From: JACPLA01 sp035291905 | Lineage (GTDB): Bacteria; Bacteroidota; Ignavibacteria; UBA10030 | NCBI GenBank assembly: GCA_035291905.1 | Contig: DATDRF010000111.1 | Coordinates: 1-34,481 of the forward strand | Direction of reading: 5' to 3' | DNA: 34,481 nt | Shown here: positions 33,108-34,481 of the stretch, piece after piece | Layout of the letters: every line of letters begins with the position of its first letter | Numbering within the stretch: the first letter of the stretch is position 1 | Program-made: the position numbers and the translations under genes | Notes under the pieces: generated by a model | Database searches by the model: none | Told to the model about the DNA's origin: nothing | Seen by the model: the letters and a program-made list of their open reading frames with translations, nothing else

Positions 33108-33628
33108 GTGGTTTAATCCCGCAAGGCGGGATTGCGAATTTTACGCGCGTTTATGAGCCGTCGGATTTCATCCGATGGCGGAATCGGACTCAAGCAAACC
33201 ATTCAGTGTGCCGTTCCTATAGTGCTCTTTCTGACGGCGTATGTACCAGCGAACAGCTGCAAGATTATCCGGGCTTACGGTGACCACACCATAGCCACCT
33301 TGCCAGCGAAAGTTCAGACCGGCCGCCGAGGTATTGAGGTAATGTGAAGAGGCTCCCTTAAGATGTTCGGCAATATCGGCAGGGGCTGAAACAAGGACGT
33401 GGGTGTGATCTTCGATGCCATCATTCTCGAGGATCTTGATATTCAGGTCCACAGACTTTTCGCTGAATGACTTTCGTATCAATTCCTCAATCCTCGGGCT
33501 GATAAGAGGTTCCCTGTCCTTTGTAGCCCAGACATAATGGTAGTACAGCCGCACGAACGATTGCCTTCGGATGATCATTTTCCCCCCAATTGAAGGTTGT
33601 ATGTGGTTTAATCCCGCAAGGCGGGATT
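33108..33628 (-). mobile_element. IS200/RAYT-type unit flanked by identical GTGG-hairpin repeats
   Basis: An identical 26-bp sequence stands at 33108-33133 and 33603-33628, in the same orientation. Each has GTGG followed by a stem AATCCCGC / GCGGGATT with a 3-nt loop. The GTRG tetranucleotide at the foot of a hairpin is the classical REP recognition mark for Y1 REP transposases. The two copies bracket the transposase gene at 33168-33578 with no other gene, so the 521-bp unit is the likely element. Whether it moves as one unit or only the REP copies spread is unknown. Confidence 0.7.
33168..33578 (-). CDS. IS200/REP-associated Y1 (HUH) transposase
   Basis: A 136-residue single-stranded-DNA transposase. 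The HUH motif is HTH at 58-60 (DHTHVLVSA), the block FRWQGGYG is at 90-97, and the catalytic tyrosine is Y112 (RWYIRRQKEHY), all in the family order. Upstream RLYYHYVWATKDREPL (10-25) is the usual N-terminal strand. The C-terminus after RRQKEHY is short and its stop falls in a hairpin (33161-33175, TCGGAT-TTC-ATCCGA), so the last helix may be shortened compared with relatives. It resembles RAYT proteins in size and in its hairpin surroundings. ATG 33578 follows GGGGGG. It is probably functional because the catalytic residues are complete, but this is untested. Confidence 0.9.
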   Translation of the reverse strand: MIIRRQSFVRLYYHYVWATKDREPLISPRIEELIRKSFSEKSVDLNIKILENDGIEDHTHVLVSAPADIAEHLKGASSHYLNTSAAGLNFRWQGGYGVVTVSPDNLAAVRWYIRRQKEHYRNGTLNGLLESDSAIG

Positions 33629-33712
33629 ATGGATGATTGTTCCGGCATCCGTTGATTCTTTCCTTCTCCCCCGCACCCATGCACCGTTGCTCCCGCGCGA
33701 GGTCCGCAATTA

Positions 33713-34324
33713 CTACTTCATATACTTCCAGTTCCGAGGTTTGTCCTCAGACAACCACTCGACCGCGGCTGCAATCCGGCGCTCACGGGTCTCGTCGGTC
33801 TTCGCTTCGGTTACCCATTCCGTGTATTCACGCCTGTGACTCGGACTGAACTTGTTGAATGCTTCAAACGCTTTCTTGTTCTTTTTCAATGCCGCCGCAA
33901 AGGAGGACGGGATCGGGAGTTCTTTCTTTGGTTTGGTCGGCTTCTTATCGACCTTGACCCCTTCTTCATTGAGTCTTGCCGCCTCTTTCACATAAGAAAT
34001 CAGCACGCTCTCTTTCGGCAGATCCCTGAGGCTTGTGATCCGCCCAAAGTGGCCCATTGCCTCCCCGGCTCCGGTCTCGTTCATGACCTTGTGCGGATCC
34101 TTCATGAGCGGCGCCTTCCAGAATCCGAGAACACAGTGTGCCTTGAATGCGGCCATACTGCATATGATACCCTTGTAATCGAAATGCGGAAAGCTCCACT
34201 TCATGGTTTCTTCCACGTCCGGGCATCCTTTGTGGACGGCCGCGCGGATGTAACGAAGGATCGGTTTGGCGAAGTCTTCCGATTTGCTGATGTATTCGTC
34301 GATTCGCTTGTCTTTCTTTCCCAT
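33713..34324 (-). CDS. DUF1801/YdeI-family protein
   Basis: A 203-residue cytoplasmic protein. The N-terminal part (about 8-125) matches DUF1801 (IDEYISKSEDFAKPILRYIR, MKWSFPHFDYKGIICSMAAF). After a Lys/Pro-rich linker (VDKKPTKPKKELPIPSSFAA), the C-terminus (140-203; LKKNKKAFEAFNKFSPSHRR, YTEWVTEAKTDETRERRIAA) is the YdeI/OmpD-associated helix bundle. The role is not known. ATG 34324 follows GAGGAAC at 6 nt. It is a second, longer relative of the gene at 7180-7743, but not a close copy. It lies next to the RAYT element. Confidence 0.9.
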   Translation of the reverse strand: MGKKDKRIDEYISKSEDFAKPILRYIRAAVHKGCPDVEETMKWSFPHFDYKGIICSMAAFKAHCVLGFWKAPLMKDPHKVMNETGAGEAMGHFGRITSLRDLPKESVLISYVKEAARLNEEGVKVDKKPTKPKKELPIPSSFAAALKKNKKAFEAFNKFSPSHRREYTEWVTEAKTDETRERRIAAAVEWLSEDKPRNWKYMK

Positions 34325-34402
34325 GGAAGTTCCTCGTGAGCTTGGTTCGAAGGGTTGAAAATTACTGAAAGAGAGGGAGAAAGGGAAGGACGGCCGGAAA
34401 TG

Positions 34403-34481
34403 TCAGGACGAAGTGCGAAAACTCTTTGATGCGACAGCCTTGTTGCCCATCTTGTCGTCCGCCTCTATTCGAAGCACGTGG
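34403..34481 (-). CDS. C-terminal end of a gene, possible Ig-like domain (partial)
   Basis: The last 25 codons of a minus-strand frame enter from the right edge: HVLRIEADDKMGNKAVASKS then FRTSS and a stop at 34403-34405. The pattern h.L.i.A.Dk.GN.a..s..F resembles the final strands of bacterial Ig-like or FN3-like repeats in exported proteins. It is too short to be certain. It is followed by the DUF1801 gene 78 nt downstream in the same direction. Confidence 0.45.
   Translation of the reverse strand, partial: HVLRIEADDKMGNKAVASKSFRTSS

Noticed and set aside
1..34481. tRNA or rRNA genes
   Set aside because: No T-arm GGTTCRA patterns with matching acceptor stems and no rRNA-like sequence were noticed by eye; a covariance-model scan would be needed to exclude them.

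Overview
The window is a bacterial chromosome segment of middling GC with about 30 genes. Most lie on the minus strand. Class II (B12-dependent) ribonucleotide reductase, PorV/UPF0164-like outer-membrane barrels, a barrel-TPR fusion, SPOR and PDZ envelope proteins and several exported proteins point to a Gram-negative bacterium of the Bacteroidota/Ignavibacteriota/Chlorobiota assemblage. This is inferred from gene content; no rRNA or tRNA gene was seen to confirm it. The nrdJ promoter looks like an ordinary sigma70 promoter rather than the Bacteroides type.

Layout. 1-1460: what looks like the end of an integron cassette array. Two small genes for exported proteins each sit in a unit bounded by GTTAGSY/RSCTAAC cores. 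Each unit's two ends match each other perfectly as inverted repeats (12 and 13 bp), and the units are separated by imperfect palindromes that fit attC sites. A third, weaker site lies just downstream of nrdJ. No integrase gene is visible. 1510-4263: nrdJ with a strong promoter and a leader of about 290 nt. 4977-7743: an acyl-CoA synthetase and a YdeI/OmpD-family protein on the plus strand. 7865-11109: a tight three-gene operon of exported proteins headed by a C39-like papain-fold domain, otherwise unrecognised. 11376-17150: SPOR lipoprotein, deoC, hotdog thioesterase, exported double-PDZ protein, an HtrA-type protease without a visible signal peptide, and a membrane metallophosphoesterase. 17200-19182: an ECF sigma factor operon (sigma factor, small membrane protein, DUF5519, F420/NADP oxidoreductase-like). 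19281-25194: barrel-TPR protein directly coupled to a class III nucleotide cyclase, then a GT-C glycosyltransferase and a TMEM175-type channel with a Gln/Arg/Pro tail. 25255-27095: dinB overlapping a DUF2238 membrane protein. 27208-28339: thioredoxin-fold protein and YjbQ (plus strand). 28434-32881: a large outer-membrane barrel and valS. 32921-33628: a cluster of REP-like hairpins and a small IS200/RAYT-type Y1 transposase flanked by two identical 26-bp GTGG-hairpin repeats. 33713-34481: a DUF1801/YdeI protein and the tail of an Ig-like protein.

Many gaps between genes carry families of short-period degenerate direct repeats (units like GTCAGAR, GAAACYT, ATCACAA, CACGAAG, CACAGAG). They are a striking feature of this genome. 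The most interesting items are the cassette array, the RAYT/REP locus, the intergenic repeat family, the exported C39-like operon, and a valyl-tRNA synthetase whose HIGH motif reads TMGH.
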